Shown here: piece by piece, positions 18,235 through 26,094 of the stretch
Layout of the letters: every line of letters begins with the position of its first letter
How positions within the stretch are numbered: the stretch's first letter is position 1
DNA from: Rhodospirillales bacterium
GTDB lineage: Bacteria; Pseudomonadota; Alphaproteobacteria; Acetobacterales; Acetobacteraceae
Direction of reading: 5' to 3'
Assembly (NCBI GenBank): GCA_025352565.1
Contig: JANXTF010000118.1
Coordinates: 1 to 64,000, forward strand
Length of the DNA: 64,000 nucleotides
The notes under the pieces: generated by a model
Told to the model about the DNA's origin: nothing
Seen by the model: the letters and a program-made list of their open reading frames with translations, nothing else
Databases searched by the model: none
Made by a program: the position numbers and the translations under genes

Positions 18235-19155
18235 TCAGATCGGCTCCCACCCGATCACATCCGAACTCCGGTCCAGCGCGACGAAACTGCCCATCATCGC
18301 CGGCATGCCGTGGGCGGCGATGGTTTGCGGGGTCCAGCCTTCGCTGCGCTGCACGCTGCGGATCGGGCGGGGCTGGCTGAACAGGAACAACTCGTTCATG
18401 CGCGCGGCGAACACCTGGCCGTTCACTTTCGCCGCCGCGTCGGAGGCGAGATACACCGCGAGCGGCGCGTTCTTGTCGGGCGTCATCTGCATCATGCGCT
18501 CGACGCGCATCTTCTGCTCCGGCGTCTCGGCCGGGATGCTCGATGTCATGCGACTCCAGGCGAAGGGGGCGATGCAGTTGGAGCGGACGTTGTAGCGCGC
18601 CATGTCGAGCGCGATGGATTTCGACAGGGCAACGATGCCGAGCTTGGCCGCCGAGTAGTTGGCCTGGCCGAAATTGCCGATCAGGCCGGACGTGCTGGTC
18701 ATATGGACATAGGCACCGCTTTCCTGCTTGCGGAAATGCTCGGCCGCCGCACGGCTGACGAAGAAGCTGCCGTTCAGATGCACGTTGATGACCGAGGTCC
18801 AGTCGCTCTCGGTCATGCGATGGAAGATCGTGTCGCGCAGGATGCCGGCGTTGTTGACCACGACGTCGATGCGGCCGAACGCGTCGATGGCGGTCTGCAC
18901 GATGCGCCGGGCACTGTCCCATTCCGACACGCTCTCGGTGCAGATCACGGCACGCCCGCCGCGCTGCTCGATGATCTGCCTGGTCTGTTCGGCGGGCGAG
19001 CCGGAGCCGCCCTCGCCGGTCAGCGACACGCCGATATCGGCGACCACGATGGCCGCACCCTCAAGCGCCATGGCGATCGCGATCTCGCGCCCAATCCCGC
19101 CGCCGGCCCCCGTGACGATCGCCACCTTGCCGGCCAGCATGCCTTCTTCAGCCAT
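18235..19155 (-). CDS. SDR family NAD(P)-dependent oxidoreductase
   Basis: A 306-residue short-chain dehydrogenase. The cofactor loop TGAGGGIG is at residues 15-22, NNAG at 101-104, and the catalytic Ser154, Tyr167 and Lys171 are present in HMTSTSG and NYSAAKLG. The long C-terminal part after residue 190 resembles the 3-hydroxyacyl-CoA dehydrogenase-like SDRs related to multifunctional beta-oxidation enzymes. With the crotonase gene just upstream on the same strand, a role in oxidation of an acyl-CoA is likely. The start is the ATG at 19155. Confidence 0.88.
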   Translation of the reverse strand: MAEEGMLAGKVAIVTGAGGGIGREIAIAMALEGAAIVVADIGVSLTGEGGSGSPAEQTRQIIEQRGGRAVICTESVSEWDSARRIVQTAIDAFGRIDVVVNNAGILRDTIFHRMTESDWTSVINVHLNGSFFVSRAAAEHFRKQESGAYVHMTSTSGLIGNFGQANYSAAKLGIVALSKSIALDMARYNVRSNCIAPFAWSRMTSSIPAETPEQKMRVERMMQMTPDKNAPLAVYLASDAAAKVNGQVFAARMNELFLFSQPRPIRSVQRSEGWTPQTIAAHGMPAMMGSFVALDRSSDVIGWEPI

Positions 19156-19199
19156 CGTAAGAATCTCCCTTTGCGCCGAGCCAGTCCGGCCGGCCGAAT

Positions 19200-20012
19200 T
19201 TAGACCGCGGAGCCGGGCGGGAATACAGGCGGCCGCTTTTCCTTGTGCGAGTCCAGCCCCTCGCGCGCCTCCGGGCCGGTGAAGCCGAGGAATTCCAGCG
19301 CCAGGGAGGCATCGAAGGTGGGGCCGGCCTGACGCAGCCAGTTGTTGAGCGCGTATTTGGTCCAGCGGATGGCGCTCTGGGCACCGTCGGCCAGTCGGGC
19401 GGCGATCTCCTCGGCGCGGCGGTCGAGATCGGCATCGTCGGCCAGCAGGCCGATCAGGCCGATGCGCTCGGCCTCGGCACCCAGCAATTGCTCGCAGGTG
19501 AGCAGGTGGTATTTGGCCTTCGCCATGCCGCACAGCAGCGGCCAGATTATCGCGGCATGGTCGCCGGCGGCCACGCCGAGACGGGTGTGCCCGTCGATGA
19601 TGCGGCAATCGGGTGTCGCGATCGACACGTCGGCCAGCAGGCCGCACACGAGGCCCGCGCCGACCGCCACGCCGCGCATGGCGCTGATGACGGGCTTGTT
19701 GCAGTTCACCATGCCATAGACGATGTCTCGTGCCTCTTTCCAGACGCGGGCGCGGGTGTCGAAATCGGCGATGATGCCCTCGATCATTGCGAAATCCCCG
19801 CCGGCGGAGAACATCCGGCCGGCGCCGGTGATGATGGCGGCGTTGACCGAGGAGTCCGCGTCGATGTCGCGCCAGATGGCGGCGAGTTCGGTGTGCATCG
19901 CGGAGTCGGTGGCGTTTACCTTGCCGTTGGCCATGGTGATGCGCAGCACGCGCGGATGCGGGCGGTCGAATTGCAGACGGGTGTAGCGGGAATAACGGTC
20001 GTCGCCGGGCAT
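19200..20012 (-). CDS. Enoyl-CoA hydratase/isomerase (crotonase) family protein
   Basis: A 270-residue crotonase-fold protein. The oxyanion-hole segments [15 protein letters not shown] and [17 protein letters not shown] are present. The two glutamates used by classical enoyl-CoA hydratase are not at their usual places: the GGGCELA position reads GAGLVCGL and the second reads [11 protein letters not shown]. It may therefore catalyse another crotonase reaction, with Asp or His of GDH in the active site. The ATG at 20012 was chosen over 20069 because family similarity begins there. It is co-oriented with the SDR gene, 44 bases apart. Confidence 0.87.
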   Translation of the reverse strand: MPGDDRYSRYTRLQFDRPHPRVLRITMANGKVNATDSAMHTELAAIWRDIDADSSVNAAIITGAGRMFSAGGDFAMIEGIIADFDTRARVWKEARDIVYGMVNCNKPVISAMRGVAVGAGLVCGLLADVSIATPDCRIIDGHTRLGVAAGDHAAIIWPLLCGMAKAKYHLLTCEQLLGAEAERIGLIGLLADDADLDRRAEEIAARLADGAQSAIRWTKYALNNWLRQAGPTFDASLALEFLGFTGPEAREGLDSHKEKRPPVFPPGSAV

Positions 20013-20108
20013 GGACGGGGCCTCGTGTGGATACCGCGCGACGATAGGCCCCGCTTCGCCGCAGGTCACCCGCCGGCGCCCGCGGAATTGTTGTCAATCC
20101 GCGCGCGC

Positions 20109-20136
20109 GCCGGCACACTCGCACGCCGGCACACTC
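20109..20136. repeat. 12-base direct repeat, period 16
   Basis: GCCGGCACACTC occurs at 20109-20120 and 20125-20136, in the gap between the crotonase start and the small HNGGPPLD gene. It may be a regulatory site pair or one more of the short tandem duplications seen at gene ends in this window. Confidence 0.4.
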
Positions 20137-20169
20137 CGGTTCGGCTGCCATCGCGAAAGGCGGAACTCC

Positions 20170-20379
20170 GTGCCCGAGACCGGCCACAATGGCGGCCCGC
20201 CGCTGGACGAAGACGACGATCCCGCGCAATGGCGCCTGTGGTGCTGGAAGCGCGCGCGCAAGCGCGCATGGGCGGCGCCGCGCGAGATCGCGCTCCGGCG
20301 TCTCGAACGCGCCGAGCAACTCGGCATGAGCTACCGGGAATACACGCTCGAGATCATGGAGCGCGGGCGCTACCTCTAG
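20170..20379 (+). CDS. Small conserved protein with HNGGPPLD motif
   Basis: A 69-residue protein from a GTG at 20170. It begins VPETGHNGGPPLDEDDD (first residue Met), a motif I associate with small proteins of unknown function in Alphaproteobacteria, followed by a basic Trp/Arg-rich middle (RLWCWKRARKRAW) and a helical end MSYREYTLEIMERGRYL. A nucleic-acid or membrane interaction is conceivable from the charge, but no function is known to me. Its last codons and stop are part of a 27-base tandem repeat that continues downstream. Confidence 0.6.
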   Translation: MPETGHNGGPPLDEDDDPAQWRLWCWKRARKRAWAAPREIALRRLERAEQLGMSYREYTLEIMERGRYL

Positions 20380-20453
20380 ATCAAGGAGCGCGGGCGCCAC
20401 CTTTAGTCCAGGGAGCGCGGGCGCTACCTCTAGATCAGGGAGCGCGGGCGCTA
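20358..20453. repeat. 27-base tandem repeat, about 3.5 copies
   Basis: Units start at 20358, 20385, 20412 and 20439 (the last truncated after 15 bases). The unit carries the last codons of the small HNGGPPLD gene (ERGRYL) together with its TAG stop, so the duplication copied the gene's 3' end including the stop. It fills much of the gap before the next gene. Confidence 0.85.
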
Positions 20454-20531
20454 TGGCCGCCGGCCCGCCGGGTCGTTGCCACCGCCGCCGTCCCGGTTAA
20501 GGATGCGTCTCGTCTCGGGAGAGGAAAGACC

Positions 20532-21743
20532 ATGCTTCGTAAATCGCCGCTGCTGCCAGCCGCCGCTATCGCCGCCGCGTTCGCGTCGGTATTCGCGTTC
20601 GGGGGGCCGGCGGCCGCCCAGCCCAAGCCTGTCAAGGTGGCGCTGATCGAGGACACCACCGGACCGCTGGAGGCCTATGCCAAGCAATCGGTGACCGGCT
20701 TCAAGCTTGGCCTGGAATACGCCACCAAAGGCAGCATGACGGTTGGCGGGCGCAAGATCGTGCTGGTGGAGAAGGACAGCCAGGGCAAGCCGGATGTGGG
20801 GCGCACGCTGCTGGGCGAGGCGTTCGGCGACGATGACGCCGACATCGCGGTGGGGGGCACCAGTTCCGCCGTCGCGTTGGCGATGCTGCCGGTGGCGGCG
20901 GAATACAAGAAGGTGTTCCTGGTGGAGCCGGCGGTGGCCGACAGCATCACCGGAGACAAGTGGAACCGCTACATCTTCCGCACCAGCCGCAACTCGACCC
21001 AGGACGCGGTTTCCAACGCGCTGGCCATTGGCAAGCCGGGCACGGTGATCGCGACGCTGGGGCAGGATTACGCCTTCGGGCGCGACGGCGTGGCGGCGTT
21101 CAGGCGGGCGCTGGAGCCCACCGGGGCCAAGATCGTCGCCGAGGAATACGCGCCGCCGACCACGACCGACTTCACCGCGGTCGCGCAGCGCCTGTTCGAC
21201 GCGCTCGACAAGCAATCGGGCAAGAAGGTGATCTGGGTGATCTGGGCGGGCGCCGACCCGATGGCCAAGCTGATGGCGCTCGACCCGGCCAAGCACGGCA
21301 TCGCGTTGGCCACCGGCGGCAACATCCTGCCCGCGATGCAGGGCTGGAAGGGTCTCGTGGGCATGGAGGGCGCGACCTACTATTACTTCGCGATCCCCAA
21401 GAACCCGGTGAATGACTGGCTGGTGGCCGAGCATCAGAAGCGCTTCGGCGGACCGCCGGATTTCTTCACCGCCGGCGGCATGGCGGCGGGGGTCGCGTTG
21501 GTGGCGGCCCTGGAGAAGACGCAGGGCAAGGCCGACGCCGAAACGCTGATCGCGGCGATGGAGGGGCTGTCGTTCGAGACGCCGAAAGGCACGATGACGT
21601 TCCGGGCGGAGGACCATCAGGCGTTGCAGTCGATGTACGGGTTCAAGCTGACGGACGATCCGGCGATGAAGTGGGCGGTGCCGGTGCTGACGCATGAATT
21701 CGGCATCAAGGACATTGCCGTGCCCGTGACGAACAAACGGTGA
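20532..21743 (+). CDS. Branched-chain amino acid-type ABC substrate-binding protein
   Basis: Periplasmic binding protein of the LivJ/LivK (Peripla_BP_6) family, 403 residues. A signal peptide of about 30 residues ends GGPAAAQ. The mature start VKVALIEDTTGPLEAYAKQS and the segments VEKDSQGKPDVGRTL and TLGQDYAFGRDG are typical. The ATG at 20532 follows a GAGGAAAG ribosome site. It begins a five-gene Liv-type import operon that ends with a MaoC-like hydratase, so the ligand may be a carboxylic or aromatic acid and not an amino acid. Confidence 0.92.
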   Translation: MLRKSPLLPAAAIAAAFASVFAFGGPAAAQPKPVKVALIEDTTGPLEAYAKQSVTGFKLGLEYATKGSMTVGGRKIVLVEKDSQGKPDVGRTLLGEAFGDDDADIAVGGTSSAVALAMLPVAAEYKKVFLVEPAVADSITGDKWNRYIFRTSRNSTQDAVSNALAIGKPGTVIATLGQDYAFGRDGVAAFRRALEPTGAKIVAEEYAPPTTTDFTAVAQRLFDALDKQSGKKVIWVIWAGADPMAKLMALDPAKHGIALATGGNILPAMQGWKGLVGMEGATYYYFAIPKNPVNDWLVAEHQKRFGGPPDFFTAGGMAAGVALVAALEKTQGKADAETLIAAMEGLSFETPKGTMTFRAEDHQALQSMYGFKLTDDPAMKWAVPVLTHEFGIKDIAVPVTNKR

Positions 21744-21792
21744 GGCGACGGATGAACGAAATCCGCCGGGGAGGGCTGCGTGCCGGGGCGGG

Positions 21793-22557
21793 TTGAGTAA
21801 GGCGGTGGAACGCGTCCTGCTCACCCGCGACCTCACCATCCGGTTCGGCGGGCAGGTGGCGGTGGACCGGGTGAGCTGCGCGTTCCAGCCCGGCACGCTG
21901 ACGGCGATCGTCGGGCCGAACGGGGCGGGCAAGACGACCTACTTCAACCTGATCTCAGGCCAGTTGCGGCCGAGCGGGGGCGAGGTGTTCCTGGGCGGCG
22001 CCCGGCTCACCCACATGTCCGCCCCCGCGCGGGCGCGGCGGGGCCTGGGGCGGGCGTTCCAGTTGACCAACCTGTTCCCCGACCTGTCGGTGCTGGAGAA
22101 CGTGCGGCTTGCCGTGCAGGCCCAGGCCGGCACCGGGCTCGATTTCCTGAGCATGGCCGCCAGCCATGCCGATTTGCGGGATCGGGCGTGGGCGCAGCTT
22201 GAGCGTGTGGCGCTGACGGCGCGGGCGGCAACGCCGGCTTCCGTGCTCAGCCATGGCGACCAGCGCAAGCTGGAGGTGGCGATCCTGATGGCGCTGGAGC
22301 CGGACGTGTTCATGTTCGACGAGCCGACCGCCGGCATGAGCGTCGACGAGATGCCGGTGGTGCTCGATCTGATCGAGCGCCTGAAGGCCAGCGGCGACAA
22401 GATCATCCTGCTGGTGGAGCACAAGATGGACGTGGTGCGGCGCCTGGCCGACCGGGTGATCGTGCTGCACAACGGCGCGCTGGTGGCCGATGGGGAGCCG
22501 GCCGAGGTGGTGGCCTCGGCGATCGTGCGGGAGGCCTATCTGGGGGTTTCGGCATGA
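21793..22557 (+). CDS. Liv-type ABC transporter ATP-binding protein (LivG-like)
   Basis: ATPase subunit, 254 residues, from a TTG at 21793. Walker A GPNGAGKTT lies near residue 39; the signature reads LSHGDQRKLE, and Walker B VFMFDEPTAGMSVDE has the usual LivG form with Phe. The D-loop and H-loop (LLVEHKMDVV) are present. It overlaps livF by ATGA. It pairs with the next gene as the ATPase heterodimer. Confidence 0.93.
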   Translation: MSKAVERVLLTRDLTIRFGGQVAVDRVSCAFQPGTLTAIVGPNGAGKTTYFNLISGQLRPSGGEVFLGGARLTHMSAPARARRGLGRAFQLTNLFPDLSVLENVRLAVQAQAGTGLDFLSMAASHADLRDRAWAQLERVALTARAATPASVLSHGDQRKLEVAILMALEPDVFMFDEPTAGMSVDEMPVVLDLIERLKASGDKIILLVEHKMDVVRRLADRVIVLHNGALVADGEPAEVVASAIVREAYLGVSA

Positions 22558-23279
22558 CCGGGCCGCTGCTGCGGCTGTCCGGCGTGCAGACCCATATCGG
22601 GCGCTACCACATCCTGCACGGCGTCGATCTGGAGGTGCCCGAGGGGCGGACCACGGTGCTGCTGGGGCGCAACGGCGCCGGCAAGACCACGACGCTGCGG
22701 ACCATCATGGGCCTGTGGCGGGCGAGCGCGGGCGCGCTGCAATTCGGCGGGCGGGATATCACGCGGATGGAGACGCCCGACATCGCGCGGCTCGGCATCG
22801 CCTATGTGCCGGAGACCATGGGAGTGTTCACGCAACTGACGGTGCGGGAGAATTTCCTGCTCGCCACCGCCGGGGGGCGGTTCGATCAGCGGCGGCTGCA
22901 AGGCGTGTTCGGCCTGTTCCCGATCCTGGAGCAGAAATTCGATCAGACGGCGGGCGGCCTGTCCGGCGGGCAGAAGCAGATGCTGGCGGTGGCGCGCGCG
23001 ATGCTGGAGCCGTGCCGGCTGATGATCGTGGACGAGCCGACCAAGGGCTTGGCGCCTTCGATCATCACGACGCTGATCGAGGCGTTCCGGCTGCTGGCCG
23101 ATGCCGGTACGACCATCCTGCTGGTGGAGCAGAACTTTCATCTCGCCCGGTCGGTGGGGGACGGCGTGGCGGCGATGGATGACGGCCGCGTGGTCCATGC
23201 CGGGCGGATGGCCGATCTCGCGGCCGACGAGGCGCTCCAGGCGCGGTTGCTCGGTCTCAGCCTGGCCGCGCACCAATGA
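22554..23279 (+). CDS. Liv-type ABC transporter ATP-binding protein (LivF-like)
   Basis: Second ATPase of the import system, 241 residues. Walker A GRNGAGKTTTL is near residue 39, the signature LSGGQKQML near 138, and Walker B LMIVDEPTKGLAPSI is of LivF type. Short, without C-terminal regulatory domain, as usual for the family. Both ends are linked to neighbours by 4-base ATGA overlaps, implying strict co-translation. Confidence 0.93.
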   Translation: MTGPLLRLSGVQTHIGRYHILHGVDLEVPEGRTTVLLGRNGAGKTTTLRTIMGLWRASAGALQFGGRDITRMETPDIARLGIAYVPETMGVFTQLTVRENFLLATAGGRFDQRRLQGVFGLFPILEQKFDQTAGGLSGGQKQMLAVARAMLEPCRLMIVDEPTKGLAPSIITTLIEAFRLLADAGTTILLVEQNFHLARSVGDGVAAMDDGRVVHAGRMADLAADEALQARLLGLSLAAHQ

Positions 23280-24250
23280 AGCCGCCATCCTGGTCCCCGG
23301 TGCTGATCGTGCCGCTGCTGGCGCTGGCGGCTCTGCCGGCGATGGCGGGGGCGACCTGGATCACCCTGACGGTGGCCGGCGTCACCATGGGGGTGATGCT
23401 GTTCCTGATGGCGTCGGGGCTGACGCTCGTGTTCGGGCTGATGGACGTGCTGAATTTCGCGCACGGGGCGTTCGTGACACTGGGGGCGTTCGTGGCGGTG
23501 TCGGTCATGGGCGCGCTGGCCGGGCAGGCGGAGGCGGCTTCGTGGGGGGCGAACCTCGCGGCGTTGGGCGCGGCGGCGGCCGCTGCGGCGGCGGCGTGCG
23601 GGGCGGTCGGCTGGGTGTTCGAGCGGGTGATCGTGCGGCGGGTGTACGGCTCGCATCTGCGGCAGATCCTGATCACCGTGGGCGGGCTCATCATCGCCCA
23701 GCAACTGATTCTCGCGGGCTGGGGGGCGGCCCCACTTCATGTCGGCAAGCCTTTGATGTTGCGTGGAAGTATCAGCCTGGCGGGCGCCGCGATCGAAACC
23801 TACCGGCTGGCGGCGCTGGCGGTGGGGCTGGTGCTGTTCGCGCTTATGCTGGGGGTGCTGAACCGCACGCGGGTGGGGCTGCTGGTGCGGGCGGGGGTGG
23901 AGAACCGCGAGATGGTGGAAGCGCTCGGGTTCCGCATCCGCCGCCTGTTCGTGGGCGTGTTCGTGGCCGGCGCCGCGCTGGCCGGCGTGGGGGGCGCGAT
24001 GTGGGCGGTCTATCAGGAGACCGTCACGGTCGCGATCGGGGCCGAGATGACCATATTGGTGTTCATCGTGGTCATCATCGGAGGCTTGGGCTCGGTCGGC
24101 GGCTGCTTCGCGGGCGCGATCCTGGTGGGGCTCGCGGCGAACTACGTGGGGTTCCTGGCGCCGCGTCTGGCGCTCGGGACCAACATCGCGCTGATGGTGG
24201 CGATCCTGCTGTGGCGGCCGCGCGGCCTGCTGCCCGTGAGCAAGTCATGA
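23276..24250 (+). CDS. Liv-type ABC transporter permease (LivH-like)
   Basis: Inner-membrane permease, 324 residues with about eight hydrophobic segments. The motif FGLMDVLNFAHGAFVTLGAF near residue 50 is the LivH signature, and VIIGGLGSVGGCFAGAILVGL near the C terminus is the second conserved block. It overlaps both livF and livM by four bases. Confidence 0.93.
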   Translation: MKPPSWSPVLIVPLLALAALPAMAGATWITLTVAGVTMGVMLFLMASGLTLVFGLMDVLNFAHGAFVTLGAFVAVSVMGALAGQAEAASWGANLAALGAAAAAAAAACGAVGWVFERVIVRRVYGSHLRQILITVGGLIIAQQLILAGWGAAPLHVGKPLMLRGSISLAGAAIETYRLAALAVGLVLFALMLGVLNRTRVGLLVRAGVENREMVEALGFRIRRLFVGVFVAGAALAGVGGAMWAVYQETVTVAIGAEMTILVFIVVIIGGLGSVGGCFAGAILVGLAANYVGFLAPRLALGTNIALMVAILLWRPRGLLPVSKS

Positions 24251-25317
24251 AGCCGCTCTCCGGCGACCGGCCCGGCCATCCGGCAGCCACCGCGTTGATC
24301 TTGCTGCTGTTGGCAGCGTTGGTGGCGTTGCCTTTCGTGCTGCCCGGCGCGCGCGCGATGGGCACCGGCGGGCGCATCGCGATCTTCGTCGTGCTGGCGG
24401 CGAGCTACGACATCCTGCTCGGCTACACCGGCATCGTCTCGTTCGCCCACACCGTATTCTTCGCCATCGGCGCCTACGCGGTGGCGATCCCGCTCGCGCG
24501 CGGGTGGGGCGGATGGGAGTCGATCCTGCTCGGGACACTCGCGGGCGCGGTGTGCGCCGCGACGCTGTCCGCCGCCATCGCGCTGCTGAGCCTGCGGGTG
24601 CGGGCGATCTTCTTCTCGATGGTCACGCTCGCGGCGGCCAGTCTGGCACAACTTCTGGCGTCGCAGATGCGCGATGTCACCGGCGGAGAAGACGGCATCA
24701 CCTTCGCGCTGCCGCCGGCTCTCACCCCAGCGTTCCGCCTGTTGGCCGAGCCCCTGTTCGGCACCCGGGTCGATGGCCGGATGCTCACCTACTACCTCAT
24801 CCTCGCGGTGGCCCTCATCCTGTTCCTGGCCATGCTGCGGATCGTGAATTCGCCGTTCGGCCGGGTGTTGCAGGCGATCCGTGAGAACGCGTTCCGGGCC
24901 GAGGCTTTGGGCTACCGCGTGGTCACCTACCGGGCCTTGGCGAGCGGCCTCGCGGGGGGGTTCGCGGCCCTCGCAGGCTCGCTTTTTGCCCTCCAATTGC
25001 GTTACGTAGGGCCGGATTCGGTGCTGTCCTTCGACATTATGGTCGATATTCTGCTCATGGTGGTCATCGGCGGCATGGGAACTTTGTTCGGCCCGGCGCT
25101 CGGCGCGGCGCTGATTGTCATGTGCCATACCTATCTCCAGCTCGCCCTCCAATCCATGCCGCAAACGGTGCGCGACCTGCCCCTGATCGGCCCCCTGGTC
25201 GGCCCCCTGCTGGCCCCCGACCGCTGGCTGCTGTGGCTCGGCGTGCTGTTCGTGGCCATCGTCTATGCCTTCCCCGCCGGCATCGTCGGCACCCTGCGGC
25301 AGCGGAGGCGCGCGTGA
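24247..25317 (+). CDS. Liv-type ABC transporter permease (LivM-like)
   Basis: Second permease, 356 residues from the ATG at 24247, which overlaps the livH stop. Signature segments are LGYTGIVSFAHTVFFAIGAY near residue 62 and VIGGMGTLFGPALGAALIV near 280. The start is well fixed by the overlap, although the frame is open upstream. Its stop overlaps the GTG start of the MaoC-like gene. Confidence 0.93.
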   Translation: MKPLSGDRPGHPAATALILLLLAALVALPFVLPGARAMGTGGRIAIFVVLAASYDILLGYTGIVSFAHTVFFAIGAYAVAIPLARGWGGWESILLGTLAGAVCAATLSAAIALLSLRVRAIFFSMVTLAAASLAQLLASQMRDVTGGEDGITFALPPALTPAFRLLAEPLFGTRVDGRMLTYYLILAVALILFLAMLRIVNSPFGRVLQAIRENAFRAEALGYRVVTYRALASGLAGGFAALAGSLFALQLRYVGPDSVLSFDIMVDILLMVVIGGMGTLFGPALGAALIVMCHTYLQLALQSMPQTVRDLPLIGPLVGPLLAPDRWLLWLGVLFVAIVYAFPAGIVGTLRQRRRA

Positions 25318-25760
25318 CCGGCCTGCTTTATTTCGACGACCTTCCGGTCGGTCGCCGCTTCCGCTCGCTGCCGCGGCGCATCGAGGCCGCCGACATCGTC
25401 GCCTTCGCCGAACAATTCGACCCGCAGCCCTTCCATCTCGACGACGAAGCCGCGAAAGCCAGCATGTTCAAGGGCCTCGCCGCCAGCGGCTGGCACACCA
25501 TGGCGCTCACCATGCGCCTGATCGTGGATTGCCTGCCGGTCGCGGGCGGCGTGATCGGCTCCGGTGCCGACGAACTCCGCTGGCTCCGCCCGGTGCGGCC
25601 GGGCGACGAATTATGGGTGGAGTGCGAGGTGATCGACCGCGAACCCTCGAAATCCCGCCCGCAGGGCCGCGTGAAGATGCGCAACACCACGCGCGACTCG
25701 GATGGCGAGCCGGTGCAGGTGTTCACCGCCCACATGATCGTGCCCCGCCGATTGTCGTGA
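25314..25760 (+). CDS. MaoC family dehydratase (hot-dog fold)
   Basis: A 148-residue single hot-dog protein of the MaoC/(R)-specific enoyl-CoA hydratase family, from a GTG at 25314 that overlaps the livM stop. The hydratase motif is visible as FDPQPFHLDDEAAKAS near residue 41, with the catalytic Asp and His. Coupling to a Liv-type importer suggests it works on a CoA ester made from the imported acid, or that it was recruited to the operon. A 16-base tandem duplication covers its stop codon. Confidence 0.88.
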   Translation: MTGLLYFDDLPVGRRFRSLPRRIEAADIVAFAEQFDPQPFHLDDEAAKASMFKGLAASGWHTMALTMRLIVDCLPVAGGVIGSGADELRWLRPVRPGDELWVECEVIDREPSKSRPQGRVKMRNTTRDSDGEPVQVFTAHMIVPRRLS

Positions 25761-25777
25761 GGGCCGATTGTCGTGAG
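25747..25777. repeat. 15-base duplication at the MaoC stop codon, period 16
   Basis: GCCGATTGTCGTGAG occurs at 25747-25761 and again at 25763-25777. The first copy contains the TGA stop of the MaoC-like gene. It belongs to the set of short tandem duplications at gene ends in this window. Confidence 0.75.
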
Positions 25778-25781
25778 AGGC

Positions 25782-25855
25782 TGGAGGTCCGGGCCGGAAT
25801 CGAACCGGCATTCGAGGATTTGCAGTCCTCTGCATCACCACTCTGCCACCGGACC
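25782..25855 (-). tRNA. tRNA-Cys (GCA)
   Basis: On the minus strand the sequence folds as a tRNA: acceptor GGTCCGG pairs with CCGGACC, the anticodon loop is CTGCAAA with anticodon GCA at 25821-25823, and the T-loop is GGTTCGATTCC. The discriminator is U, as in tRNA-Cys, and the CCA end is encoded (25782-25784). No integrase or direct repeat next to it suggests an inserted island. Confidence 0.95.
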
Positions 25856-26040
25856 AACCGATGCGTGGGGACGGGGTTTTGGGCGAGAGGCGGGCCTGGG
25901 TCAAGGGGGGAACCGCCCGGTAGCCGGCCAGGCATGATGGCCGTCGTCCGCGCCTTCGGCCGCGCTCGTGCGATAACGCCCGCGCGCGTTGCTCCCTGCG
26001 AATACCCTGTTGCGGGCCACCGGACTCACACTCCCGCTTC

Positions 26041-26086
26041 CTTCCCCCTCCCCCTTTTGTGGGACCCCCGTTGTGGGGAGGGGGAA
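26041..26086. repeat. Dispersed GC-rich repeat, copy 2, inside a 12-bp hairpin
   Basis: Bases 26041-26063 are the reverse complement of 37-59. Bases 26042-26053 pair with 26075-26086 as a 12-bp stem. It lies just past the stop of the minus-strand esterase gene (26095), where a terminator for that gene would be expected. Confidence 0.6.
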
Positions 26087-26094
26087 AGCGGCCG

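Noticed and set aside
19245-20531. Long plus-strand open frame running into the Liv-type binding-protein gene
   Set aside because: It is antisense to the crotonase gene and passes through the 27-base repeat; the binding protein clearly starts at 20532 with a ribosome site and signal peptide.
25782-25855. tRNA-Cys as an integration site
   Set aside because: No integrase, no duplicated tRNA 3' end and ordinary genes on both sides.
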